From assembly GCA_964463965.1 (NCBI GenBank), contig CAYXED010000002.1, positions 255,607 to 319,606 of the forward strand: a stretch of 64,000 nucleotides of DNA. Reading direction: 5' to 3'. Both the position numbers and the translations under genes were made by a program. This stretch comes from UBA2166 sp964463965. GTDB taxonomy: Bacteria > Nitrospirota > Nitrospiria > Nitrospirales > UBA2166. Below, in pieces: positions 1 through 6,605 of this stretch; the first letter of the stretch is position 1, and each line of letters begins with the position of its first letter. Below the pieces are notes generated by a model. The model was not told the origin of the DNA. It searched no databases and saw nothing but the letters and a program-made list of their open reading frames with translations.

Positions 1-79
1 TAGTCCGCAGGGGCCTCCCCCTAGCACTACGACTGGATCGTTCATGTTTTTTTCCATCCCATTGATTTTCACAATAAAT

Positions 80-114
80 ACCTAATCTAAAGGCACGGGT
101 GCCTTAATTTAGGT
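80..114. terminator. Hairpin downstream of the Com-like gene
   Basis: A perfect 7-bp stem (AAGGCAC at 90-96, GTGCCTT at 99-105, 2-base loop) is nested in an outer pairing of CCTAA (81-85) with TTAGG (109-113). It lies about 80 bases past the stop of the minus-strand Com-like gene. It is A/T-flanked but has no clear U-run, so it could be a weak, possibly bidirectional terminator. Bases 1-79 show nothing else I can assign. Confidence 0.4.
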
Positions 115-195
115 TCTAGATTCTTGACCTTTGACCCTTTTGTTATTCAGCAGACGCCAGAGTGGAAGTTCTAGGGGCGTTGCTTTGGTATGTAC

Positions 196-381
196 TTAGT
201 TTTTCAGGCTAATTTTTTTAGAGACATTGGCTAACAAATGAGTTGTGCATCCGTGCTCTTTTAATTCATCGAGTGCAAGCTTAAGAATTCTTTTGCATCG
301 GCGACACTTCATTTCAATATATGTGCTGTTAAGCTTTGCTATCAGGCTTCCGCAGTCACAGCGGACATCTTCAAACTGCAT
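196..381 (-). CDS. Com-like zinc-finger protein
   Basis: A 61-aa protein when started at the second Met. It has a C-x-C-G motif (RCDCG) about 16 residues before a C-x-x-C (KCRRC), with the IEMKC core of the Mu Com family of small zinc-binding regulators. I chose the ATG at 381 because GAAGGA lies 12 bases upstream and Com-like proteins start just before the first Cys pair; an ATG 12 codons earlier (417) has no Shine-Dalgarno. It follows bfd on the same strand by about 50 bases and may be cotranscribed. Com of phage Mu is a translational activator; here only the metal-finger fold is supported and the target is unknown. The C-terminal 25 residues are not conserved in any way I recognise. Confidence 0.6.
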   Translation of the reverse strand: MQFEDVRCDCGSLIAKLNSTYIEMKCRRCKRILKLALDELKEHGCTTHLLANVSKKISLKN

Positions 382-431
382 AATTTTACGGATTCCTTCA
401 TTGTTTTGTAGGTTCATAAGTCATATGCGGG

Positions 432-611
432 TTACAAAGACACAGAACTTGTCGAGGCGTTTATGAGGTCGGTGATATTTTCCGCGCACATGCCGCAGCA
501 ATCAAGGTCGAGTCCTAATGCCTTGATGATGCTATCAGGAGACACGTCTGGTTTTGCCAGTTCCCGCTGTACTTGGACGTCAGTAATTCCTTTGCAAAGA
601 CAGACATACAT
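432..611 (-). CDS. bfd: Bacterioferritin-associated ferredoxin-like [2Fe-2S] protein (Bfd)
   Basis: A 59-aa frame read directly from the minus strand (ATG 611, TAA 434-432), shorter than usual ORF thresholds. It begins MYVCLCKGITD and carries a second pair, CCGMC, about 35 residues later. The C-x-C plus C-x2-C arrangement and the V-C-L-C-x-G-I-(S/T)-D start are the signature of Bfd. Bfd docks on bacterioferritin and passes electrons to release stored iron. Bacterioferritin itself is encoded 435 bases away on the opposite strand, and a Fur-box-like site (641-659) sits 30 bases upstream of this start. In known systems bfd is induced by iron starvation through Fur. The Shine-Dalgarno is poor (AAGGA about 14 bases upstream). 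Family and role are well supported; it could instead belong to another small BFD-domain protein. Confidence 0.82.
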   Translation of the reverse strand: MYVCLCKGITDVQVQRELAKPDVSPDSIIKALGLDLDCCGMCAENITDLINASTSSVSL

Positions 612-640
612 TTTGCTCTGAGTTTTCCTTTATCGAGAAT

Positions 641-659
641 GGTGATGATTATTATTATC
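641..659. promoter_or_regulatory. Fur-box-like site upstream of bfd
   Basis: On the minus strand this matches 16 of 19 positions of the classical Fur consensus (GATAATGATAATCATTATC), with mismatches at positions 7, 16 and 18. It lies 30 bases before the bfd start, where a repressor would block transcription under iron-replete conditions. This is a hand match to the gamma-proteobacterial consensus; the local Fur motif may differ. Confidence 0.6.
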
Positions 660-718
660 AATAAGGAGATTTGTACCATTTGCCCTTTCTTCTGTCAAGG
701 TTAGGGGTCTGTTGTGCG

Positions 719-907
719 CTAACTTACGTGCTTTTGTATGTTGCTGAAAATCATGGAGTCCAGTGATTCTGCACGAATTCGCAGTGTGCCTGTTCTTGTA
801 TTCTTTTCACCTGGAAGGCGGCCTTCGTTAAGCCAGCGATAGATTGTCCATCGGCTGATTTGTAGCAATTCAGGTGTTTCATCGATTCTTAAGAGTTGCT
901 TGCGCAT
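719..907 (-). CDS. Excisionase/MerR-type helix-turn-helix DNA-binding protein
   Basis: A 62-aa protein. The segment ETPELLQISRWTIYRWLNEG followed by RLPG and a basic hairpin is the HTH_17 (excisionase-type winged helix) pattern: helix, turn, recognition helix, wing. A very good Shine-Dalgarno (GGAGGAAG, 5 bases before ATG 907) fixes the start. It is divergent from bacterioferritin, and their shared 138-base upstream region holds a Fur-box-like palindrome. No integrase or phage gene is nearby, so a local transcriptional regulator is likelier than a true excisionase. The target is unknown; control of bfr or bfd is possible from position only. Confidence 0.7.
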   Translation of the reverse strand: MRKQLLRIDETPELLQISRWTIYRWLNEGRLPGEKNTRTGTLRIRAESLDSMIFSNIQKHVS

Positions 908-933
908 TATTTCTTCCTCCTCTGGTCCGTATT

Positions 934-952
934 GATAACGTTTTACATTATC
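934..952. promoter_or_regulatory. Fur-box-like palindrome between HTH gene and bfr
   Basis: The site has the outer arms GATAA and TTATC and matches 14 of 19 Fur consensus positions. It is placed between two divergent genes (starts at 907 and 1046), so it could control either. It is weaker in its core than the sites at 641 and 2161. Confidence 0.45.
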
Positions 953-1045
953 GGCAGACTTTTTTTTAACGGTGTAATATCACGATTGATTGGGTGCTCT
1001 AGTTGATCGCGTGGTGTCCATAAAAATATATAGGAGGAGGGCCTC

Positions 1046-1519
1046 ATGAAAGCAAAAAAAGGTGTAGTTGAATATTTGAACAAAATACTTACGAATGAAT
1101 TAACTGCCATAAATCAGTACTTTCTTCATGCTGAAATGTGTCAAAACTGGGGTTATGAGCGGCTTTACCATAAAATTAGAGCTGAATCGATTGATGAAAT
1201 GAAGCACGCTGAGGAACTTATTGAGCATATCCTCTATCTCGATGGGGTTCCAAATGTTCAGCGGCTTCATCCGATTAATATTGGGCAAACTGTTTTGGAG
1301 CAATTGAAGCTTGATCTGAAAGTAGAGCAATCAGCTGTAACTTTGTTGAACGAAGCAATTGCCCACTGCGTAAAAGTTGGTGATAACGCAACGCGTGAAA
1401 AGTTAGAAAACATGCTAACTTCAGAAGAGGAACATGTAGATTTCATTGAAACTCAACTCGAAACCATTAGGCAGGTGGGGACTCAAAACTACCTGACCCA
1501 ACAGATTAAAAACGAATAG
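1046..1519 (+). CDS. bfr: Bacterioferritin
   Basis: A 157-aa four-helix ferritin-fold subunit of normal family length. All di-iron ferroxidase ligands are present at canonical positions: E18, E51, H54, E94, E127 and H130. The haem-ligand methionine M52 is present in the E-M-K-H motif, so this is a haem-binding bacterioferritin, not a plain ferritin or Dps. It would assemble into a 24-mer that oxidises Fe(II) and stores it as a mineral core in the cytoplasm. AGGAGGAGG about 6 bases before ATG 1046 gives a strong start. The Bfd-like partner is encoded nearby on the other strand, and a Fur-box-like palindrome lies 94 bases upstream of the start. Confidence 0.96.
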   Translation: MKAKKGVVEYLNKILTNELTAINQYFLHAEMCQNWGYERLYHKIRAESIDEMKHAEELIEHILYLDGVPNVQRLHPINIGQTVLEQLKLDLKVEQSAVTLLNEAIAHCVKVGDNATREKLENMLTSEEEHVDFIETQLETIRQVGTQNYLTQQIKNE

Positions 1520-2239
1520 TCAATTTCAGTAAACATTAAGAAGCTAGGCATTCTATCCTTGTACGCTAGGGTAGGCTTTTAGGGAGGAGAAAGGAGGGAA
1601 GGGAGACCACCTTCCTTCCTCCTCGTGAGGCCGCCTCGGCAGGAAGTGGCGTTCTGGAAACCCGGTAGATCTATATCTTGCTGGCCTCTAGGGCCAGCCG
1701 TTTTGGTGCGCCCCCCCCCTTGTGATCGGATGGAGAATGCCAAGAGTTCATCGGAGGGAACCTTTCTCCAAGGGGGGCGACTTCTCTGCTTGATGGTTTT
1801 CTCGTAACTCGCTCTCACGTTTAAAGTTATCAAAATATGCATCCCGCGTAATTGTAGGTAGCAAGTTGTTATCATGGTAAAATTTGATGAATATTGATGA
1901 ATAATCCGTATTTTCTTGGAAATCATCCATTGTTGTTCATCTTAATTTTGGTGTTTTGAAGAGGGGAGAGGTAAGGGGTAAGGGGGAATACCCCTCCCTC
2001 ATCGCCTCTTCTGGTATGCCACGGGGATTCTGATTTAACCCTTTGAAGCTCGAGCGGGAGTTGGGCATTCGTAGGCCTAGGGAGGAGACCTGAGATTGAG
2101 AATTGCCTTGCACTTTCTCGCTTCGATGTATGGCGTGGCATCCTAGTCATTAATGGTATTGATTATTGTTATCATTATCATAAGGGATGTTAGAGGTTAG
2201 TTGCTCTGATGTACATGGCTATATGCCAGAAAAGAATGC
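1520..2239. other. 720-base gene-poor stretch with a GC-rich island and decayed-looking reading frames
   Basis: No convincing gene. About 1570-1800 is visibly GC-richer than its surroundings, with purine/pyrimidine tracts, a run of nine C near 1711 and a perfect inverted repeat (GCTGGCC 1680-1686 / GGCCAGC 1692-1698). A second stem, GGGGTA 1975-1980 / TACCCC 1989-1994, occurs further on. A minus-strand frame from 1930 begins like a real protein (MDDFQENTDYSSIF) but after about 45 codons runs into low-complexity translation; this could be the remnant of a gene cut by a repeat insertion. A Fur-box-like site at 2161-2179 has no intact gene next to it. Confidence 0.5.
2161..2179. promoter_or_regulatory. 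Orphan Fur-box-like site
   Basis: On the minus strand the site matches 16 of 19 Fur consensus positions, with a perfect GATAATGATAA half and mismatches at 12, 13 and 16. It sits past the end of the AraC-type gene and in front of a minus-strand stretch with no intact gene. It may have controlled a now decayed iron gene or an unrecognised RNA. Confidence 0.5.
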
Positions 2240-2746
2240 CTATTTTCCTTGAATGGAAATGTTGTTTCTGTAACTTGAGGGCGAGGCTGCAGTGTGGCGC
2301 TTAAAAAAACGACTAAATGAAAACTGATCTTGGAAGCCAACGGTTTGTGCAATGGTGGCAATGGTGATGCCGGGATCAGCCAATAGGGTTTTTGCGCGAT
2401 TAAGTCTTACCTGGGTGTGGTAATGGGAGAAGGTTTTTCCTGTCTGAACTTGAAACCAGTGGGAACAGTATTTTGTTGAATATCCGAGTGAATTTGCGAT
2501 TGTCTGTAAAGTTAGTCCTTCATGTAAATTGCCTGCTATGAAGTCCTTTACGTCTCTAATATTTAGATGTGAGTTAGGGGTGATGTCTTTTAGATTTTGG
2601 AGTAGATCCCGGAGAAGTTCTAGGGTTAGCGTTCTGAGCTCGTGAGCACTTTCAGCAGAGGCCACTTTGTTTAGGGAAATATTAATATGGTCCCGGAGGA
2701 CCTCTAACGCAGGATCGTTTTTGCTTTGGGTGGTTTGATTTTGCAC
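2240..2746 (-). CDS. AraC/XylS-family transcriptional regulator
   Basis: A protein of about 168 aa consisting mainly of the AraC-type C-terminal DNA-binding domain: first helix-turn-helix in EGLTLQTIANSLGYS, second in ITIATIAQTVGFQDQFSFSR followed by FFKR and the P-S-S-Y-R end. I place the start at GTG 2746 because AGGGG lies 6 bases upstream. The longer frame starts at a TTG (2833) without Shine-Dalgarno, and its first codons overlap a Fur-box-like site. The roughly 60 residues before the DNA-binding domain are too short for a usual ligand-binding domain, so the signal is unclear. The Fur-like site upstream suggests iron control, as for siderophore-uptake AraC regulators (PchR/YbtA group); this is inference. 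Confidence 0.8.
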   Translation of the reverse strand: MQNQTTQSKNDPALEVLRDHINISLNKVASAESAHELRTLTLELLRDLLQNLKDITPNSHLNIRDVKDFIAGNLHEGLTLQTIANSLGYSTKYCSHWFQVQTGKTFSHYHTQVRLNRAKTLLADPGITIATIAQTVGFQDQFSFSRFFKRHTAASPSSYRNNISIQGK

Positions 2747-2803
2747 CTTTGTCCCCTGTGGGCGGTTCAGGCGCAGGATTCGTAGATCCTCTGGCACTCT
2801 ATT

Positions 2804-2822
2804 GATAATGAGAATTGTTATT
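2804..2822. promoter_or_regulatory. Fur-box-like site upstream of the AraC-type regulator
   Basis: The site matches 15 of 19 Fur consensus positions on the plus strand (GATAATGAGAATTGTTATT). It lies 58 bases upstream of the GTG start chosen for the AraC-type gene, a normal operator position. The rest of 2823-3109 is AT-rich spacer with no gene I can support. Confidence 0.5.
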
Positions 2823-3109
2823 ATTATATTCAAGCTTAGGCGAAGTCGTCAAGTCTTTGCATCTTTCCCTAAGTTTAATTATTTTATCGCTGTTTTTTGC
2901 CCATTTTTTTTATCTGTTCTGTGGTTTTGCTCTCTATCCGAATGGGATATTGATCGTGTAGAATAAAACTCATCTTGTTAGAGTGAAATAGCCATTATGG
3001 GGTTGGTGAAAATTTTTTGAGTTGTCATTGTTCCATTGAATAACCACTGTCTCTCCAGTGAATATCGAAATACTTCATCTGAGATCGGTTCTTAAGAGGC
3101 TCTGGCGCT

Positions 3110-4078
3110 GTGTCTAATCAAACCGTAATTCAGAATCTTCAGTCTTTTCTCGAGACTCATATTGTTGGACAGCCTCTGCTTGTTGAGCGGTTGTTGATTG
3201 CTTTGTTGGCCGATGGGCATCTTCTTGTTGAGGGTGCTCCAGGCCTTGCAAAGACGAGAGCAATAAAAACTTTAAGCTATGGAATCGAAGGTGATTTTCA
3301 CCGAGTACAATTTACTCCAGACTTGCTTCCTGCTGATTTGACAGGCACAGAAATTTATCGCCCACAAGATGCTTCATTCAAGTTTCAGCAAGGACCACTT
3401 TTTCATAATCTTATTCTCGCAGATGAAATTAATCGTGCGCCTGCTAAAGTTCAATCCGCTCTTCTTGAAGCTATGGAGGAGAGACAAATTACCGTTGGTT
3501 CAGTGACCTATCGTTTGCCGACCTTGTTTTTGGTGATGGCAACGCAAAACCCTATTGAGCAAGAAGGTACTTATCCATTACCGGAAGCTCAACTCGATCG
3601 CTTTCTTATGCGCGTTAATGTCCATTATCCCGTTGCTTCGGCCGAAAAGGAAATTTTGTATTTGAATCGGAATGAAGCACGTGGTGATATCATCCAGAAG
3701 ATGGAAGGATATGCAGCAGTTACGCAGAAGGAGTTGTTCGAGGCGCGGCAAGAGGTTTTGAATGTGTATATGGCCAGCAACCTTGAAGAATATCTCTTGC
3801 ATCTCGTTCTTACGACGAGAGCACCTCATGCCTATGGTAATGAGCTTGTGAAGTGGTTGCAATATGGAGCAAGCCCTCGTGCTAGTATTGCCCTTGATCG
3901 TTGTTCGAGAGCGCGCGCATGGCTGGCAGGGCGTGATTATGTTGTGCCGGAGGATATTCAAAATATAGCTTATGATGTGTTACGCCACCGGATTATTTTG
4001 ACGTATGAGGCAGAAGCTGATGGGGTTACCCCTGATAGTCTTATTCAAGAATTGATTGCTCGTATTGCAGTTCCTTAA
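3110..4078 (+). CDS. MoxR-family AAA+ ATPase
   Basis: A 322-aa MoxR-type AAA+ protein starting at GTG 3110, with AGAGG about 10 bases upstream. It has Walker A GAPGLAKT (42-49), Walker B LILADE (101-106) followed by NRAPAKVQSALLEAMEE, sensor 1 in MATQNPIEQEGTYPLPEAQLDRF, and the SPRAS sensor-2 region. MoxR ATPases act as chaperones for maturation of metal or cofactor proteins, usually together with von Willebrand factor A (VWA) proteins encoded alongside. This is the first gene of the Bat-type operon that follows (DUF58, DUF4381, two VWA proteins, BatD), which defines its partners. The client protein cannot be told from sequence. Confidence 0.93.
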   Translation: MSNQTVIQNLQSFLETHIVGQPLLVERLLIALLADGHLLVEGAPGLAKTRAIKTLSYGIEGDFHRVQFTPDLLPADLTGTEIYRPQDASFKFQQGPLFHNLILADEINRAPAKVQSALLEAMEERQITVGSVTYRLPTLFLVMATQNPIEQEGTYPLPEAQLDRFLMRVNVHYPVASAEKEILYLNRNEARGDIIQKMEGYAAVTQKELFEARQEVLNVYMASNLEEYLLHLVLTTRAPHAYGNELVKWLQYGASPRASIALDRCSRARAWLAGRDYVVPEDIQNIAYDVLRHRIILTYEAEADGVTPDSLIQELIARIAVP

Positions 4079-4145
4079 CTGATTGCCGCTTGCAAGGTTT
4101 CGAAGGGAAACGTGTATTAGAGGCAATTAGGTTATCAAGACATTG

Positions 4146-5126
4146 ATGGAACAGACGCCTAAAAGATTCCTCGCTTCCTTGCCTGAAAACTTTACGACTG
4201 GTAATGACATTGACCCTGTTAGCATTTCACTCAAATCTTTAATTAGGCTTCGTCATGCTGCGCGTAGTCTCTCCTTAAAGGCTGCAAAGATTCGTGCGCA
4301 ACGTAGCGATAGATATCTATCCCCGTTTAAAGGGCGTGGGATGGAGTTTGATGAAGTTAGGCTATATCAACCTGGGGATGATATTAGGAGTTTAGATTGG
4401 CGAGTAACTGCGCGAACAGGAAAACCTCATACAAAATTATTTCGCGATGAGCGAGAACGCCCAGTGCTTTTATGGGTAGATTTACGGCCTTCGATGTTCT
4501 TTGCAACTCGTGGGGTCTATAAGGCCGTTGTAGCATCACGCATTGCCTCGGTGTTGGCATGGAGTGCAGCGTTTCAAGGTGACAGACTTGGAGGATTAAT
4601 TTTTTCTGAACAAAAACATGTGGAGTTGAGACCCGCGCGAGGTAGCATGGCCGCTTTGCATCTTATAAAACAATTAGTTGCACATCCGGTCTGGGTAAAT
4701 GGGGTTGAACAAGTGGGTAGTAGTAATAGATCGACTGCTGTGCAGGCTTTGGGTAGATTGCGGCGTGTTGCACGTCCAGGAAGTCTAATTTTTTTGATCA
4801 GTGATTTTCGTAATATTGATGATGAGGCGGAATCTCATATTTCTCAAATGGCGAGGCATAGTGATATCGATATGGTTTTTATTTTCGACAAACTTGAGAG
4901 AGAGCTTCCTCCGGCAGGATTGTATAAAGTTGGGAATGACCATGAGACGTATTTGCTTAATACGGGCGATGAAAAGATTCGGATGACATATAGGCAACGT
5001 TTTAATTCACATTATGAACGGTGGAAAAAGCGTAGTCTCGTAAGTGGAGTATATTGGACTTCGTGCTCAACGGAGCAGAATGCTATACACGCGCTTCAAG
5101 AGAGTTTTGGGTCACGTATCAAGTGA
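4146..5126 (+). CDS. DUF58 domain protein of the MoxR/Bat operon
   Basis: A 326-aa protein. The signature GMEFDEVRLYQPGDDIRSLDW followed by RVTARTGKPHTKLFRDERE and VDLRPSM is diagnostic of DUF58, a VWA-related domain. The ATG at 4146 is preferred to the in-frame TTG one codon earlier. There is no membrane segment, so it is probably cytoplasmic or peripheral. DUF58 proteins are nearly always encoded next to MoxR, as here. Its stop overlaps the next start by 4 bases (GTGA), indicating translational coupling. The biochemical role is unknown in the family. Confidence 0.88.
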   Translation: MEQTPKRFLASLPENFTTGNDIDPVSISLKSLIRLRHAARSLSLKAAKIRAQRSDRYLSPFKGRGMEFDEVRLYQPGDDIRSLDWRVTARTGKPHTKLFRDERERPVLLWVDLRPSMFFATRGVYKAVVASRIASVLAWSAAFQGDRLGGLIFSEQKHVELRPARGSMAALHLIKQLVAHPVWVNGVEQVGSSNRSTAVQALGRLRRVARPGSLIFLISDFRNIDDEAESHISQMARHSDIDMVFIFDKLERELPPAGLYKVGNDHETYLLNTGDEKIRMTYRQRFNSHYERWKKRSLVSGVYWTSCSTEQNAIHALQESFGSRIK

Positions 5127-5608
5127 ATTCTCCCGTTCCACAGTTACCGCTTCGTGATATACACCTACCTGATTCTATTGGCTGGTGGCCTCTTGCTCCT
5201 GGTTGGTGGATTGTTGGTGTGTTATTACTTGCAAGTGGTTTTCTTGTAATTATATTTGCCCGTTATATGAAAGCTAAAAACCGTATTAGAAGAATTTCTC
5301 TAAAAGAAATTGATTTAATTCAGCAATCCTTTGTACTACATAAAGATAGAACACGTGTGGTATGTGAGCTCTCTGTTCTTCTACGTCAGGCGTGTATAAG
5401 TAGATACTCTCGAATGGAAGTGGCAAGTTTGACGGGAGCAGGGTGGATGAGTTTTCTTGATCGTAATCTTGATGGACGCCCGTTTAGTGATGGTGTGGGG
5501 AAAATATTTATGACTGGGCCATATCAAAAGAGTGTAGAAATAAATGTGGACCTATTACTAGATTTGTGTCGGAATTGGATTGCGGCTTTGCCATCAAAAA
5601 AGTCTTGA
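5123..5608 (+). CDS. DUF4381-type membrane protein
   Basis: About 161 aa from a GTG start that overlaps the DUF58 stop in a GTGA junction; a longer frame back to 5054 would overlap the upstream gene by 73 bases and is not needed. The start region PLRDIHLPDSIGWWPLAPGW, followed by one transmembrane helix (about 30-50) and a soluble cytoplasmic helical domain, is the DUF4381 pattern. It lies in the fixed place such proteins have between DUF58 and the first VWA protein in Bat operons. It probably anchors part of the complex to the inner membrane; the role is inferred from context. Confidence 0.75.
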   Translation: MNSPVPQLPLRDIHLPDSIGWWPLAPGWWIVGVLLLASGFLVIIFARYMKAKNRIRRISLKEIDLIQQSFVLHKDRTRVVCELSVLLRQACISRYSRMEVASLTGAGWMSFLDRNLDGRPFSDGVGKIFMTGPYQKSVEINVDLLLDLCRNWIAALPSKKS

Positions 5609-5609
5609 T

Positions 5610-6602
5610 ATGATCCACTTTGATTGGCCATGGGCAGTTGCTTTACTTCCTTTGCCGTGGCTCGTCCATAAATTTTTCTCAAAAGCCAAACTTGAGAAAT
5701 CTGCAACACTTCGGGTCCCCTGCATTGATGATTTTGAATGCGCCACTATTAGCTCTGTAGTCCGAGGTATGATCTATTTGCCTCTTGTGGTCGCAGTTTT
5801 TGCATGGATATTGGGAGTATTAGCACTCACACGACCACAGTGGTTAGGGGATCCAGTTGCGCTCCCAACGACAGGTCGAGACTTAATGCTTGCCGTTGAT
5901 CTCTCAGGTAGCATGGAGGCCAAAGACTTTCAACTGAATGGAGATGTAGTTGATCGCCTAACGGCAGCAAAAGCGGTTGCTGCAGACTTCGTATCTCGGA
6001 GGATAGGCGATCGAGTAGGACTTATTCTTTTTGGACAGAAAGCATATGTTCAAGTACCTCTGACATACGATCGAGATACAGTACGTACATTGCTAATGGA
6101 ATCTGTAATTGGTCTTGCGGGTAGGGAAACTGCAATTGGAGATGCAATTGGTTTGGCAATAAAGAGACTAAACCAAGAGATTGTTGAGAGTAAGGTGCTA
6201 ATTTTGCTTACTGATGGAGCAAATACTTCTGGAGAAGTGAGGCCACTGAAGGCAGCAGAGCTTGCGGGCAATCAAGGACTAAAAATCTATACCATTGGCA
6301 TTGGAGCCGATGAAATGGTTATTTCATCGTTTTTTGGAAGTCGTATGGTCAATCCGTCCATTGATCTCGATGAAACGACGTTAAGAGAGATTGCTGAGCA
6401 GACTGGAGGAAGATATTTTCGTGCGCGTAATACTGCGGAGTTGGAAAAAATTTATCAGATTATAGATGCACTTGAGCCGGTCGAGCATGAAGCTCAAGTA
6501 TTTCGCCCACGGCATGCGCTTTTTTATTGGCCATTAGGTTTAGCAGCTTTCCTTTCAGGGATACTTCTAGTTGGACGCGTACTTGGGAGAGTTGGAGTAT
6601 AA
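5610..6602 (+). CDS. batA: BatA-like VWA-domain membrane protein
   Basis: A 330-aa protein beginning at ATG 5610, one base after the preceding TGA; an upstream TTG is rejected. It has two N-terminal membrane segments (about 8-20 and 55-75), a VWA domain with an intact MIDAS motif D97-L-S99-G-S101, the later T and D metal-site regions (RETAIGDAIG, ILLTDGAN), and a C-terminal transmembrane helix near 305-325. The VWA domain would face the periplasm and bind a divalent cation plus a protein ligand. It is coupled in series with the next VWA gene. Bat proteins were named for Bacteroides aerotolerance; the precise function is open. Confidence 0.85.
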   Translation: MIHFDWPWAVALLPLPWLVHKFFSKAKLEKSATLRVPCIDDFECATISSVVRGMIYLPLVVAVFAWILGVLALTRPQWLGDPVALPTTGRDLMLAVDLSGSMEAKDFQLNGDVVDRLTAAKAVAADFVSRRIGDRVGLILFGQKAYVQVPLTYDRDTVRTLLMESVIGLAGRETAIGDAIGLAIKRLNQEIVESKVLILLTDGANTSGEVRPLKAAELAGNQGLKIYTIGIGADEMVISSFFGSRMVNPSIDLDETTLREIAEQTGGRYFRARNTAELEKIYQIIDALEPVEHEAQVFRPRHALFYWPLGLAAFLSGILLVGRVLGRVGV

Positions 6603-6605
6603 GTG

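Noticed and set aside
245..466. 73-aa plus-strand frame at the left edge
   Set aside because: Opposite the Com-like and bfd genes, which have clear Cys motifs.
1923..2150. 75-aa minus-strand frame after the orphan Fur site
   Set aside because: No Shine-Dalgarno, low-complexity Pro/Arg/Leu sequence and no domain pattern; treated as non-coding.
3578..3961. 127-aa minus-strand frame inside moxR
   Set aside because: Shadow of the MoxR coding strand; no recognisable domain.
5054..5122. N-terminal extension of the DUF4381 protein
   Set aside because: Overlaps DUF58 by 73 bases; the GTGA junction start agrees with the family N-terminus.
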